Shown here in pieces: positions 25,870-34,801 of a DNA stretch of 64,000 bases. The stretch spans positions 9,946 to 73,945 of the forward strand of contig JAWXBY010000123.1 of NCBI GenBank assembly GCA_034440355.1, read 5' to 3'. The position numbers were made by a program, and so were the translations under genes. This DNA comes from SZUA-430 sp034440355. Lineage in GTDB: Bacteria > Pseudomonadota > Alphaproteobacteria > Micropepsales > Micropepsaceae. The notes beneath the pieces were generated by a model. That model made no database searches, was not told the DNA's origin, and was given only the letters and a program-made list of their open reading frames with translations. The stretch's first letter is position 1. Each line of letters begins with the position of its first letter.

Positions 25870-28200
25870 ATGACGAGAGTACTGGGAACGGCGTTGACGC
25901 TCTGTATGGCTCTTATTTTGAGCGTCATGCCGTCTTTCGCACAGCCTGCCGATGGTCCGTCAGTTCAACGGATTCAAGTCGAAGGCAATCAGCGCATAGA
26001 AGAATCGACCGTGCTTTCGTACATGGTCATTCGTGAAGGCCAGCCATATACGCAGGCCCTGGTTGACCAATCCTTAAAGACGCTGTTCGCGACGGGTCTG
26101 TTCGCCGACGTTCAGATCGATCAGCAGAACGGCTCTGTGATCGTGAAGGTGGTCGAAAATCCGATCATCAATCGCATCGCGTTCGAGGGTAACTCGAAGA
26201 TCTCGCAGAAGACGCTCGAAGACGAAGTGCAGCTGAAGCCGCGCATGGTGTTCACGCGCGCGAAGGTGCAGTCGGACGTTCAGCGCATCATCGAAGTCTA
26301 TCGCCGCGGCGGTCGCTTTGCGGCGCAGGTCGAACCGAAGACGGTTCAGCTCGCGCAGAACCGCGTCGACCTCGTGTTCGAAATCAACGAGGGCCCGACG
26401 ACGGGCGTCAGCCGAATCATCTTCATCGGCAACAAGGCGTTCAGCGACTCGACGTTGCGCGACAAGATTGCGACCGGCGAATCGATCTGGTGGAACTTCC
26501 TGCAGTCGAACGACAACTACGATCCGGATCGTCTGACGTTCGACCGCGAGCAGCTTCGCCGCTATTACCTGAGCCAGGGCTATGCGGACTTCCGCGTAAT
26601 CTCCGCGGTCGCCGAACTCGCGCCCGACCGCAGCGGCTTCTACATCACCTTCACGATCGAAGAAGGCGAGCTCTACAACTTCGGCAAAGTCGAAATCGAC
26701 ACGAAGTTGAAAGACATCCCGGTCGGCGAGCTGCAGCAGTTGATTCGCTTCGGCAACGGGGAGCAGTACAACGCCGAACTCATCGACAAGAGCGTTGACG
26801 CCTTGACGTTGGCCGCCGGCACGAAGGGCTATGCCTTCGTCGACATTCGTCCGCGCGTCCGCCGCAACAAGGAAGACCGCACCGTCGACGTCGTCTTCAA
26901 GATGGAAGAAGGCCCGCGCGTCTACGTCGAACGAATCAACATCGTCGGCAACACGCGCACACTCGACAAGGTCATTCGCCGCGAAGTTCGGCTCGTTGAG
27001 GGCGACGCGTTCAACCGCGTGCTGATCAACCGCTCGCGCTCACGCATTCGCGGTCTCGGTTACTTCAAGAAGGTCGAGATCAACGAAGAGCCCGGCACAG
27101 CGCCGGACCGCACAGTCCTGAACGTCGAGGTCGAAGAGCAATCGACGGGTGAGTTCTCGGTCAGCGCCGGCTTCTCGTCGGCCGACAATATCGTCGGCGC
27201 GGTGAGCTTGACGGAAAAGAACTTGCTCGGCCGCGGTCAATTCCTGCGTCTGCAAGTCTCGGTATCGAGCATTCGTCAGCAGGTCGACCTCCGCTTCACG
27301 GAGCCGTACTTCCTCGACCGCAACATGTCGGCCGGTTTCGACATCTACAACACGCACGCGGTCTACGACGAACAGAACTATGAAGCGGACATCCGCGGCA
27401 TCGGTCTGCGTCTCGGCTTCCCCGTGTCTGAGTTTGGCCGCATGGGCCTGCGCTACACGCTGCGTCAAGACGACGTGACGTATTCGATCGGCGGCGTCGC
27501 GGGCCAGACTCTTGGTACGACGACGCTGTCGCTGGTCGGCTTCACGTACGCCTATGACGAAAAAGACGATCCGATCGAGCCGAAGAACGGCTTCGATTTC
27601 TCGCTGAGCAACGACGTGTCGGGGCTCGGCGGCGACAAGAAGTACATCCGTACGGAAATGACGTCGAATTGGTACAAGCGCCTCTGGACGGACGACCTCG
27701 TCCTCAATCTGGCTGCGACTGCCGGTTATGTCGTGGCCTACGGCGACGAAGTTCTTGAGGTCAACGACCGCTTCTTCAAGGGCGGCGGCTCGTTCCGCGG
27801 CTTCAAGACATCGGGCCTTGGCCCGCGCGATACCGCACCGATCAACGACGGGGGCACGCCCCAATCCGTCGGCGGCGAAGCCTACGCAATCGGCACCGTC
27901 GAGCTGCGGTTCCCGAACTTCCTGCCGGATGAGCTTGGCATCAAGACCAGCCTTTTCTCGGACTTTGGTACGGTGGGCATTGTCGCGGATAAACCTGCGT
28001 GTGTTGACGGCCCTCCGCTGGCGCCCGGGGCGAACGACGTTTGCATCGCGGACGACCTAGCGTTGCGTGCGTCAGCTGGTCTCAGCGTCTATTGGAACTC
28101 GCCTTTTGGTCCGGTCCGCCTTGATTTCTCCCAAGTTTTGAACAAAGAAGACTACGACCAAACCGAGGCCTTCCGCTTCAGCGCAGGTACGAAGTTTTAG
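25870..28200 (+). CDS. bamA: Outer-membrane protein assembly factor BamA
   Basis: BamA (776 residues) is the core of the machine that folds beta-barrel proteins into the outer membrane. A signal peptide (cut after PSFA, near residue 25) is followed by five POTRA domains (about 35-435) and a C-terminal 16-strand barrel that ends in the expected aromatic (SAGTKF). The conserved L6 motif RGF is in GGSFRGFKTSGLGPRD. In this species the barrel has an extra loop with two Cys (PACVDG, DVCIAD) that could pair. It is followed 25 bp later by its periplasmic chaperone gene. Confidence 0.97.
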   Translation: MTRVLGTALTLCMALILSVMPSFAQPADGPSVQRIQVEGNQRIEESTVLSYMVIREGQPYTQALVDQSLKTLFATGLFADVQIDQQNGSVIVKVVENPIINRIAFEGNSKISQKTLEDEVQLKPRMVFTRAKVQSDVQRIIEVYRRGGRFAAQVEPKTVQLAQNRVDLVFEINEGPTTGVSRIIFIGNKAFSDSTLRDKIATGESIWWNFLQSNDNYDPDRLTFDREQLRRYYLSQGYADFRVISAVAELAPDRSGFYITFTIEEGELYNFGKVEIDTKLKDIPVGELQQLIRFGNGEQYNAELIDKSVDALTLAAGTKGYAFVDIRPRVRRNKEDRTVDVVFKMEEGPRVYVERINIVGNTRTLDKVIRREVRLVEGDAFNRVLINRSRSRIRGLGYFKKVEINEEPGTAPDRTVLNVEVEEQSTGEFSVSAGFSSADNIVGAVSLTEKNLLGRGQFLRLQVSVSSIRQQVDLRFTEPYFLDRNMSAGFDIYNTHAVYDEQNYEADIRGIGLRLGFPVSEFGRMGLRYTLRQDDVTYSIGGVAGQTLGTTTLSLVGFTYAYDEKDDPIEPKNGFDFSLSNDVSGLGGDKKYIRTEMTSNWYKRLWTDDLVLNLAATAGYVVAYGDEVLEVNDRFFKGGGSFRGFKTSGLGPRDTAPINDGGTPQSVGGEAYAIGTVELRFPNFLPDELGIKTSLFSDFGTVGIVADKPACVDGPPLAPGANDVCIADDLALRASAGLSVYWNSPFGPVRLDFSQVLNKEDYDQTEAFRFSAGTKF

Positions 28201-28225
28201 TCCGCTCTCCAGGAGTTAGATTGAT

Positions 28226-28906
28226 ATGAATACGACAAAGGCCCTTTGGGCCGTTGCCGCGGCTGCGGCAGCAAGCATGACTTTCGGTAGTGTTACCGCG
28301 ATGGCCCAACCGGCCGCGCCTGCGAAACCGGCAGCGCCGGCCGCGGCGAAGCCGGCTGGAACGCGTGCACCGGCCGCCGTGATCCTGTTCCTTGATCGCG
28401 CGACCGTGCTGCGTCAGTCGAACGTCGGCAAGGACATGTATGTCCAGGTCGAGAATCTTGCCAAGAAGATGGAAACGGACTTCGCTGGCGAGAACAAAAA
28501 GCTTCAGGCCGACGTCCAGGCGCTGCAGCAGCAGGCCGCCATCATGCAACCCGACGCCCGCCAGGCGAAGGTGAAGGAACTTGAAGGACGCCGTCAGGCC
28601 TTCCAGAAGAAGGTTCAGGACCGTCAGGCCGCCATCCAGGCCGGTCTCGCCAACTCGCGTACGCAGGTCGAAAAAGCTCTCGGTCCGATCCTTGAAAAGA
28701 TCATGACGGAGCGCAGCGCAAACCTGTTGCTCGACCGTGGCTTGGTCGTTCTTGGGGCCACGGATCTCGACGTCACGCAGACGGTTATCGCGCGTCTGAA
28801 TACGGCTCTGCCGAAGGTTACGGTGACGCCGGTTGCGCCGCCGAAGGCCGGTGCGAAGCCCGGCGCCGCCCCGGCGAAACCCGCAGCTCCGAAGCCGGCC
28901 GGCTAG
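28226..28906 (+). CDS. OmpH/Skp-family periplasmic chaperone
   Basis: A 226-residue protein of the Skp (OmpH) family, which carries unfolded outer-membrane proteins to the Bam machine. It has an Ala-rich signal peptide (cut near TAMA), a Pro/Ala/Lys-rich linker, then a long helical coiled-coil core (about 65-160: MYVQVENLAKKMETDF, QADVQALQQQAAIMQ, EGRRQAFQKKVQDRQ) that should form the trimer tentacles. The C-terminus is again a Lys/Ala/Pro-rich tail. Position between bamA and lpxD is the usual skp position and supports the call. Confidence 0.88.
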   Translation: MNTTKALWAVAAAAAASMTFGSVTAMAQPAAPAKPAAPAAAKPAGTRAPAAVILFLDRATVLRQSNVGKDMYVQVENLAKKMETDFAGENKKLQADVQALQQQAAIMQPDARQAKVKELEGRRQAFQKKVQDRQAAIQAGLANSRTQVEKALGPILEKIMTERSANLLLDRGLVVLGATDLDVTQTVIARLNTALPKVTVTPVAPPKAGAKPGAAPAKPAAPKPAG

Positions 28907-28941
28907 TCTGCCGCCCATCGGGACTTCATATGTTGAAGGCC

Positions 28942-28970
28942 AAGGGCCGAACCCAAAAGGTTCGGTCCTT
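28942..28970 (+). terminator. Strong hairpin between ompH and lpxD
   Basis: A 12-bp stem (one G-T wobble) with a CAAAA loop in the 81-bp gap: AAGGGCCGAACC pairs with GGTTCGGTCCTT. No clear T-tract follows (cgtctattgt), so it may act as a partial terminator or as an mRNA-stabilising structure between the Bam part and the Lpx part of the block. Confidence 0.5.
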
Positions 28971-28987
28971 CGTCTATTGTAGGGCTC

Positions 28988-30031
28988 ATGGCCGACCCAC
29001 GATTCTATGATAATGCCGGACCGCTGACGCTCGCGCAGGTCGTGGAGCTAACGGGCGGAAAGACGGTCGCGGGCGTCGAAGCGCGGGTCGCGGACGTTGC
29101 GGCTCTTGACAGTGCAGGCCCCGGACAAATTTCCTATTGCGACGGCCCGAAGTTCAAAGGCGCGCTCGAGAAAACGCAGGCGAGCGTCGTTCTTGTTACC
29201 ACCGCTCTTGCGGCGAGTGTTCCATCGGGCGCGATTGCTGTGTTGTGCGATCGGCCGCAACTTGCGTTCGCGAAGATTTCGACGGCGCTGTATCCGAACT
29301 CGATTCATCTCTGGCCGATCGGTAAACCACCCGTTCACGCGATCGCGGCGAGCGCGCGCGTCGGCGAGGGCGCGGTCATTGCGCCGGGCGTCTTCATTGG
29401 TGAGGACGTCGAGATCGGGAACGACTGCGTGATCGGGCCGGGCACGGTCATCGCGCGCGGCGTTCGTATCGGGCACAAGGCGTGGCTGGGCGCGCACGTG
29501 AAGATCAGTCATACGCTGATCGGCGACCGCTGCACGATCCACGGCGGCGCGGCGATCGGTCAGGACGGGTTTGGCTATGTCGCCGGCGCGGCGGGTCACT
29601 TCAAGATCCCTCAGCTTGGGCGGGTTATTATCCAAGATGACGTTGAGATCGGGGCGAATACGGCCATCGACCGCGGGGCCTTGGGTGACACGCTGATCGG
29701 GGAGGGGACCAAAATTGATAATCTGGTCCAGATCGGGCACAACATCCGCGTCGGGCGGCGGAGCCTTATTGCGGCTCAGGTCGGGTTCGCTGGCAGTTCC
29801 GAAGTCGGCGACTACGTGGTCTTCGGGGGCCAGGTCGGCGTCGCGGACCACCTGAAGATCGGCGCGGGCGCCATTGTCGCCGCCAAGTCGGGCGTGACGC
29901 GCTCGCTCGAAGGCGGCAAGGTCCACGGCGGCTTCCCGGCAAAACCGATCGAGCAATGGCGGCGCGAAGTGGGAACACTGTCGCGGCTGGCAAAGGGAAA
30001 ACGGAACAAAGATGAGCGCGATGGAAGCTAA
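28988..30031 (+). CDS. lpxD: UDP-3-O-(3-hydroxyacyl)glucosamine N-acyltransferase
   Basis: LpxD (347 residues) transfers the second hydroxyacyl chain to the amino group of glucosamine in lipid A synthesis. An N-terminal LpxD-type domain (LAQVVELTGGKTV) leads into a left-handed beta-helix of hexapeptide repeats (VIAPGVFIGEDVEIGN, VIGPGTVIARGVRIG and many more). The conserved catalytic His is in GHFKIPQLG. The last 20 bases overlap the start of fabZ, a sign of coupled translation. Confidence 0.96.
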   Translation: MADPRFYDNAGPLTLAQVVELTGGKTVAGVEARVADVAALDSAGPGQISYCDGPKFKGALEKTQASVVLVTTALAASVPSGAIAVLCDRPQLAFAKISTALYPNSIHLWPIGKPPVHAIAASARVGEGAVIAPGVFIGEDVEIGNDCVIGPGTVIARGVRIGHKAWLGAHVKISHTLIGDRCTIHGGAAIGQDGFGYVAGAAGHFKIPQLGRVIIQDDVEIGANTAIDRGALGDTLIGEGTKIDNLVQIGHNIRVGRRSLIAAQVGFAGSSEVGDYVVFGGQVGVADHLKIGAGAIVAAKSGVTRSLEGGKVHGGFPAKPIEQWRREVGTLSRLAKGKRNKDERDGS

Positions 30032-30506
30032 GACCGAGCTTCAGACCGCCGACACCAAGCGGATCATGGAGCTGCTGCCGCATCGGCCGCCGATGCTGCT
30101 GATCGACAAGATGATCGATATCGTTCCAAACGTCAGCGCCACAGGGGTGCGCGCGGTTTCGATCAGCGATCCGATCTTTCTTGGACATTTTCCCGGATAC
30201 CCGATTATGCCCGGCGTTCTGATCGTCGAGGCGATGGCGCAGACGGCCGGCGCGCTCGTCATGCATTCAATGAATGCGAGCGCGGAAGATAAGCTCGTTT
30301 ACTTTATGGCGATCGACCGCGCGCGGTTTCGTGCGCCGGTAATGCCCGGCGAGATTTTGACAATTCCCGTCAAATTGCAGCGCGCGCGCAAGCCCGTCTG
30401 GCGGTTTACGGGCGAGGCCTATGTGAACGGCAAATTGTGCGCCGAGGCAGAGTTCAGTGCGATGATCATGGACAAAAACGGAAAGCCGGCGAACGTTGAT
30501 GACTAA
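30012..30506 (+). CDS. fabZ: 3-hydroxyacyl-ACP dehydratase FabZ
   Basis: FabZ (164 residues) dehydrates 3-hydroxyacyl-ACP in fatty acid synthesis, competing with LpxA and LpxD for the same hydroxyacyl-ACP. The hotdog fold and its active residues are in HRPPMLLIDKM, GHFPGYPIMPGVLIVEAMAQ (catalytic His and Glu) and KARFRAPVMPGEI-like ARFRAPVMPGE. The order lpxD-fabZ-lpxA is conserved in Gram-negative bacteria. It overlaps lpxD by 20 bases and lpxA by 8 bases. Confidence 0.97.
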   Translation: MSAMEAKTELQTADTKRIMELLPHRPPMLLIDKMIDIVPNVSATGVRAVSISDPIFLGHFPGYPIMPGVLIVEAMAQTAGALVMHSMNASAEDKLVYFMAIDRARFRAPVMPGEILTIPVKLQRARKPVWRFTGEAYVNGKLCAEAEFSAMIMDKNGKPANVDD

Positions 30507-31308
30507 AATCCACCCGAGTGCCGTTATCGAGCGCGGCGCGAAAGTTCACGAAAGCGTCGAGATCGGTCCGTTCTGCGTGGTCGGTGCGAATGTCGTACTG
30601 CATGAGAATGTGCGGCTGATCAATCATGTCTGCGTCGACGGACACACGACGATCGGGAAGGATACCGTCGTCTATCCGTTCGCGTCGCTGGGTCAGCCGC
30701 CGCAGAGCTTGGCCTACAAGGGCGAGCCAACGGAACTCGTCATCGGTGCGAACAACATCATCCGCGAGCACGTGACGATGAACCCCGGCACCGCCAAGGG
30801 CGGCGCCATGACGCGCGTCGGCGACAACTGCATGTTCATGGCCGACAGCCACGTCGCACATGATTGCATCGTCGGCAGCAACTGCGTGTTCGCCAACAAT
30901 GCGATGGTCGGCGGTCACGTCGTCATCGAGGATTTCGTTTGGCTGGGCGGCGGCGCCGCCGTCCATCAGTTCAGCCGCATCGGCAAGCATGCGTTCGTCG
31001 GAGGCATGGCGGGGCTTGAGGGCGATCTTATCCCTTATGGGTCGGTGATGGGCAATCGCGCCTTTCTTGCCGGTCTCAACCTTGTCGGATTGAAGCGCCG
31101 CAGCTTTACGCGCGACCAGATCCATGAGTTGCGCAACGCGTATCGTTTGCTGTTCGCGCAAGAAGGCACCTTCCAGGAGCGGCTGGCCGACGTCGCCGAG
31201 TTGTTCGCGAACAATGCCGAGGTCATGGATATCGTGAACTTCGTTCGCGCCGGCGGCAATCGTCCGCTGTGCATGCCCAACCGCGAGAGCCGCGCCGAAG
31301 CGACGTGA
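30499..31308 (+). CDS. lpxA: UDP-N-acetylglucosamine acyltransferase
   Basis: LpxA (269 residues) performs the first step of lipid A synthesis, acylating UDP-GlcNAc at O3. It begins KIHPSAVIERGAKVHESVEIGP, the hexapeptide-repeat beta-helix; NPGTAKGGAMTRVGDNC is conserved in the family, and the catalytic His is in ADSHVAHDCIVG. The C-terminal helical part (RDQIHELRNAYRLLF) completes the trimer. I take ATG 30499 rather than the adjacent TTG at 30496. It shares 4 bases (GTGA) with lpxI. Confidence 0.97.
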   Translation: MTKIHPSAVIERGAKVHESVEIGPFCVVGANVVLHENVRLINHVCVDGHTTIGKDTVVYPFASLGQPPQSLAYKGEPTELVIGANNIIREHVTMNPGTAKGGAMTRVGDNCMFMADSHVAHDCIVGSNCVFANNAMVGGHVVIEDFVWLGGGAAVHQFSRIGKHAFVGGMAGLEGDLIPYGSVMGNRAFLAGLNLVGLKRRSFTRDQIHELRNAYRLLFAQEGTFQERLADVAELFANNAEVMDIVNFVRAGGNRPLCMPNRESRAEAT

Positions 31309-32135
31309 CGGCGGCGCAGCGCAAGCTTGGGATTGTTGCGGGCTCCGGCGACATGCCGCGCCAAATCGTGCAAGCGTGCGAACGCGTGGGGCGTCCTTAC
31401 TTTGTCGCCGCGGTCGACGAGTTCGCCGAGACGTTCGAAGCGGCCATTCCCCATGAGCGCAATCGTATCAGCAAGATCGGTGCGACGTTCGCTGCTCTGC
31501 AACGTAACGGCTGTCAGGACGTCGTGTTCGCGGGCAAGCTCGCGCGGCCGGACGGCGGCAAGGTCAAGCTGCGGCCGGATTGGGGCGGGCTCGTCTTTCT
31601 CGTGCGGCTGCTCGGGACGTTGGAGCGCAGCGACGATCGCCTGCATCGCACGATCGCCGCGATGCTGGCGGCGCGCGGCATGACCGTTGTGTCGCCTTTG
31701 ATGGTCGCGCCTGGTTTGACAGCGGCTGCGGGATGTTTGACGCGCACGACGCCGACGGACACGGTCAGAGCCACATTCAAGACCGCGCTGAAACTCGCCA
31801 AGGAACATGGTGCGACGAAGCAGGGGCAAGCAGTCGTCGTTGAGGGCGGCATGGTGATCGCGCGCGAGGCGCGCGCCGGGACCGATGCGATGCTGGCTTC
31901 GCTCGATGCGGGACCGCGATCGAGCGCCGTGCTCGTCAAGGCGATGGCGCCGACTCAGCTTATGACTATTGATCCGCCGGCGATCGGCGAGGGCACCGTG
32001 GTGAACGCAGCGAAGGCGGGTTTGGCCGGCATTCTGATCGAGGCCGGCCGCAGCGTGATTATGGACGAAGCGCGCGTGCGTGCGCGCGCAGATGAGCTTG
32101 GCCTCTTCGTGTGTGCGGATTCGGTGGACGCATGA
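31305..32135 (+). CDS. lpxI: UDP-2,3-diacylglucosamine pyrophosphatase LpxI
   Basis: LpxI (276 residues; formerly DUF1009) hydrolyses UDP-2,3-diacylglucosamine to lipid X and UMP. It is the alphaproteobacterial alternative to LpxH. KLGIVAGSGDMPRQIV at the N-terminus and the C-terminal AVLVKAMAPTQLMTIDPPAIGEGT with GLAGILIEAGRSVIMD are family hallmarks. The GTG at 31305 overlapping the lpxA stop is chosen, since upstream in-frame codons lie inside lpxA. It overlaps lpxB by four bases. Confidence 0.95.
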   Translation: MTAAQRKLGIVAGSGDMPRQIVQACERVGRPYFVAAVDEFAETFEAAIPHERNRISKIGATFAALQRNGCQDVVFAGKLARPDGGKVKLRPDWGGLVFLVRLLGTLERSDDRLHRTIAAMLAARGMTVVSPLMVAPGLTAAAGCLTRTTPTDTVRATFKTALKLAKEHGATKQGQAVVVEGGMVIAREARAGTDAMLASLDAGPRSSAVLVKAMAPTQLMTIDPPAIGEGTVVNAAKAGLAGILIEAGRSVIMDEARVRARADELGLFVCADSVDA

Positions 32136-33349
32136 CGGACCTGGCGCCCGCCGTAACACCGACGATCATGCTTGTCGCCGGCGAGCCCTCCGGGGATGCG
32201 CTTGGCGGGCAGTTGATCGAGGGGCTGAAGGAGCTCACCGGCGGGAATGTGCGCGTGATCGGCGTCGGCGGGCCGATGATGCGGGCGGGAGGGCTGCAGA
32301 GCCTTTATCCGCTCGATGATACGTCGGTGATGGGTTTGCGCGAGGTGGTGCCGCGTATTCCGCGCATTCTCGCGCGCGTTCGTCAGGCGGCGGAATTTGC
32401 CGCGAAGATGAAACCGGACATCACGGTGACGATCGACAGTCCCGACTTCACGCATCGGGTGGCGCGGGCCATTCGGCGCAGGGCGCCGGATCTGAAGCTC
32501 GTCAGCTATGTCGCGCCGCAAGTTTGGGCTTCGCGCGCGGATCGCGCCAAGAAGATGGCGACTTATTTCGACCACGTGCTGTGTCTGCTGCCGTTCGAAG
32601 TGCCGTTTTTCGCCGATGCCGGATTGAAGGCGACGTTCGTCGGGCACCCGGTCGTCGAACGTGCCCCGACGGCGGGCCTCGGCGCGACGTTCCGGGCGAA
32701 GTACGGCATCGGGGTGGACGAGCGGATCTTGGTTTTGCTGCCCGGAAGCCGGCTCAATGAGGTGCGCTTCTTGTGGCCGGTGTTTCGCGAAGCGATAGAG
32801 CTGACCGAGGCGAAGGTGGGCAAGTTGCGCGTCGTCGTGCCCACGGTCGCGAATGTGGCGGCGAACGTGAAGGCGCGGGTGGCGACGTGGGATCATCCGG
32901 TGATCGTTGTCGAGGACGCGAAGGAGAAGTTCGCCGCGTTCGAGGCGGCCGATGTGGCGCTGGCTGCGTCCGGCACTGTGTCCACGGAATTGGCGTTGAG
33001 TGCGACGCCGATGGTGATCGGGTACAAGGTCGGCAAACTGACCGCGATGATTGCGCGGCGGTACATCCGCGTGCCGTTCGTGACGCTGGTCAATTTGATC
33101 CTGAACCGGCGGGCGATTCCGGAGCTTATTCAGGAAGACTGCACGCCGGAGAAGTTGTCGGCGGAGTTGATCCAGCTGATCATGAACCCGGCTGCGCGCG
33201 TGGCGCAGGTGACGGCCTCGGCAGAGGCCGTCAAGGCGCTTGGCCTGGGCGATGAGAAGCCGAGCTTGCGCGCGGCGCGCGCCGTGCTGGCGATCTTGCG
33301 CGAGCCCAAAAAGAAAAAAGGGGCCGCGCCCGAAGGCGCTGCCCCTTAA
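32132..33349 (+). CDS. lpxB: Lipid-A-disaccharide synthase
   Basis: LpxB (405 residues) joins lipid X to UDP-diacylglucosamine to form the disaccharide core of lipid A. It is a GT19 glycosyltransferase: LVAGEPSGDALGGQLI in the first domain, VTIDSPDFTHRVARAI, SYVAPQVWASRADR, and in the second domain LLPGSRLNEVRFLWPV with ALAASGTVSTELAL. The ATG at 32132 overlaps lpxI by four bases. The last codons encode a Lys-rich then Ala/Pro-rich tail whose DNA doubles as the terminator hairpin at 33320-33345. It is the last gene of the plus-strand block. Confidence 0.96.
   Translation: MTDLAPAVTPTIMLVAGEPSGDALGGQLIEGLKELTGGNVRVIGVGGPMMRAGGLQSLYPLDDTSVMGLREVVPRIPRILARVRQAAEFAAKMKPDITVTIDSPDFTHRVARAIRRRAPDLKLVSYVAPQVWASRADRAKKMATYFDHVLCLLPFEVPFFADAGLKATFVGHPVVERAPTAGLGATFRAKYGIGVDERILVLLPGSRLNEVRFLWPVFREAIELTEAKVGKLRVVVPTVANVAANVKARVATWDHPVIVVEDAKEKFAAFEAADVALAASGTVSTELALSATPMVIGYKVGKLTAMIARRYIRVPFVTLVNLILNRRAIPELIQEDCTPEKLSAELIQLIMNPAARVAQVTASAEAVKALGLGDEKPSLRAARAVLAILREPKKKKGAAPEGAAP
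33308..33345. terminator. Bidirectional terminator between lpxB and gltA
   Basis: An 11-bp GC-rich stem with one internal mismatch and a CGAA loop occupies 33320-33345. On the minus strand it is followed by a T-rich run (complement of 33308-33319), a textbook intrinsic terminator for gltA. On the plus strand it can end lpxB transcription, although only TT follows. It lies within the lpxB coding region. Confidence 0.75.
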
Positions 33350-33364
33350 GCCGGGCGTTGCGGT

Positions 33365-34678
33365 TCAACGCTTATGCAGCGGCGTGTAATCGCGGTGCGG
33401 AGCGCCGACGTAGAGTTGGCGCGGGCGGCCGATCTTTTGGCTCGGGTCTTCGATCATCTCGGCCCATTGCGCGATCCAACCGACCGTGCGGGCGACGGCG
33501 AAGAGCACCGTGAACATCGAGGTCGGGAAGCCCAACGCCTTCAGCGTGATGCCCGAATAGAAGTCGATGTTCGGATAGAGCTTCTTCTCGACGAAGTACG
33601 GGTCGTGCAGTGCAATCTTTTCGAGTTCCATCGCGACCTGTAGAAGCGGGTCGTTGCGGATGCCGAGTTCGTCCAGCACCTCGTGACACGTCTGCTGCAT
33701 GACCTTCGCGCGCGGGTCGTAGTTCTTGTACACGCGATGGCCGAAGCCCATGAGGCGGAAACCCGAGTTCTTGTCCTTGGCGCGCGCCACGTATTCGGGA
33801 ATGCGCTTCACGTCGCCGATTTCTTCCAACATCTTCAGCGCTGCTTCGTTGGCGCCGCCGTGGGCGGGGCCCCAGAGGCACGCGATGCCGGCGGCGATGC
33901 AGGCGAAGGGGTTCGCGCCCGACGAGCCGGCGAGACGCACGGTCGAGGTCGACGCGTTCTGCTCGTGGTCGGCGTGCAGGATGAAGATGCGGTCGAGCGC
34001 GCGGGCCAGAACCGGATTGCCCTTGTATTCTTCGGCGGGCACCGCAAAGCACATGCGCAGGAAGTTCTCGGAGTAGTTCAGCTCGTTCTGCGGATAGATG
34101 AACGGCTGGCCGACCGAGTATTTGTAGGCCATCGCGGCGATCGTCGGCATCTTGGCGATCATGCGGTGGCTGGCGACCGTGCGCTGCACTGGATCGTTGA
34201 TGTCGGTGGAGTCGTGGTAGAACGCCGACAGCGCACCGACGACACCGCACATGATCGCCATCGGATGCGCGTCGCGGCGGAAGCCGCGGAAGAACTGGCT
34301 GATCTGTTCATGCACCATCGTGTGGCGCGTGATCTGATTGCTGAACGTCTTCAACTGCGTGGGCGACGGCAGTTCGCCGTGCAGCAGCAGATAGCAGACT
34401 TCGATGAAGTCGCTTTGCTCGGCCAACTGATCGATCGGATAGCCGCGATAAAGCAGAACGCCTTCATCGCCGTCGATATAGGTGATTGCGCTTTCGCAGC
34501 TTGCGGTCGCCGTGAAGCCGGGGTCGTACGTGAAGACGTTGCCCTCGGAGTAGAGCTTTCGAATGTCGATGACGTCCGGGCCGACTGTGCCGTGCGAGAC
34601 GGGCAGGTCGATCGTTTTGCTTTTCAGCGTGACGGTGGCGTTGCCGCCGGGCTTGGACGCGAAGGGGGGCTTCGGCAT
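33365..34678 (-). CDS. gltA: Citrate synthase
   Basis: GltA (437 residues) condenses acetyl-CoA and oxaloacetate to citrate at the entry of the TCA cycle. The length and N-terminal extension fit the hexameric, NADH-sensitive Gram-negative type. The substrate-binding region GFGHRVYKNYDPRA and the Asp-containing DFYSGITLKALGFP stretch are intact. HADHEQNASTSTVRLAGSSG is another family signature. ATG 34678 is chosen because GGAGG directly precedes it (complement of about 34683-34687); a longer upstream frame has no match. It is not preceded by other coding DNA on its strand, so it has its own promoter in the 34679-34801 gap. Confidence 0.97.
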   Translation of the reverse strand: MPKPPFASKPGGNATVTLKSKTIDLPVSHGTVGPDVIDIRKLYSEGNVFTYDPGFTATASCESAITYIDGDEGVLLYRGYPIDQLAEQSDFIEVCYLLLHGELPSPTQLKTFSNQITRHTMVHEQISQFFRGFRRDAHPMAIMCGVVGALSAFYHDSTDINDPVQRTVASHRMIAKMPTIAAMAYKYSVGQPFIYPQNELNYSENFLRMCFAVPAEEYKGNPVLARALDRIFILHADHEQNASTSTVRLAGSSGANPFACIAAGIACLWGPAHGGANEAALKMLEEIGDVKRIPEYVARAKDKNSGFRLMGFGHRVYKNYDPRAKVMQQTCHEVLDELGIRNDPLLQVAMELEKIALHDPYFVEKKLYPNIDFYSGITLKALGFPTSMFTVLFAVARTVGWIAQWAEMIEDPSQKIGRPRQLYVGAPHRDYTPLHKR

Positions 34679-34801
34679 GGGGACCTCCAGTGACGTTGGG
34701 GCGCCGGAACTGAGTCTCAGCAATTGTGCGCCGCAATATATTCGAATTCGTATACGCCGCGTGAACTCTGATTTACCACACGTTCTGGGATAGGGGAGGG
34801 C

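Noticed and set aside
33308..33320. A-rich run in lpxB as a possible frameshift site
   Set aside because: The run is not phased as a slippery heptamer in the lpxB frame, and it is explained as the T-tract of the gltA terminator.
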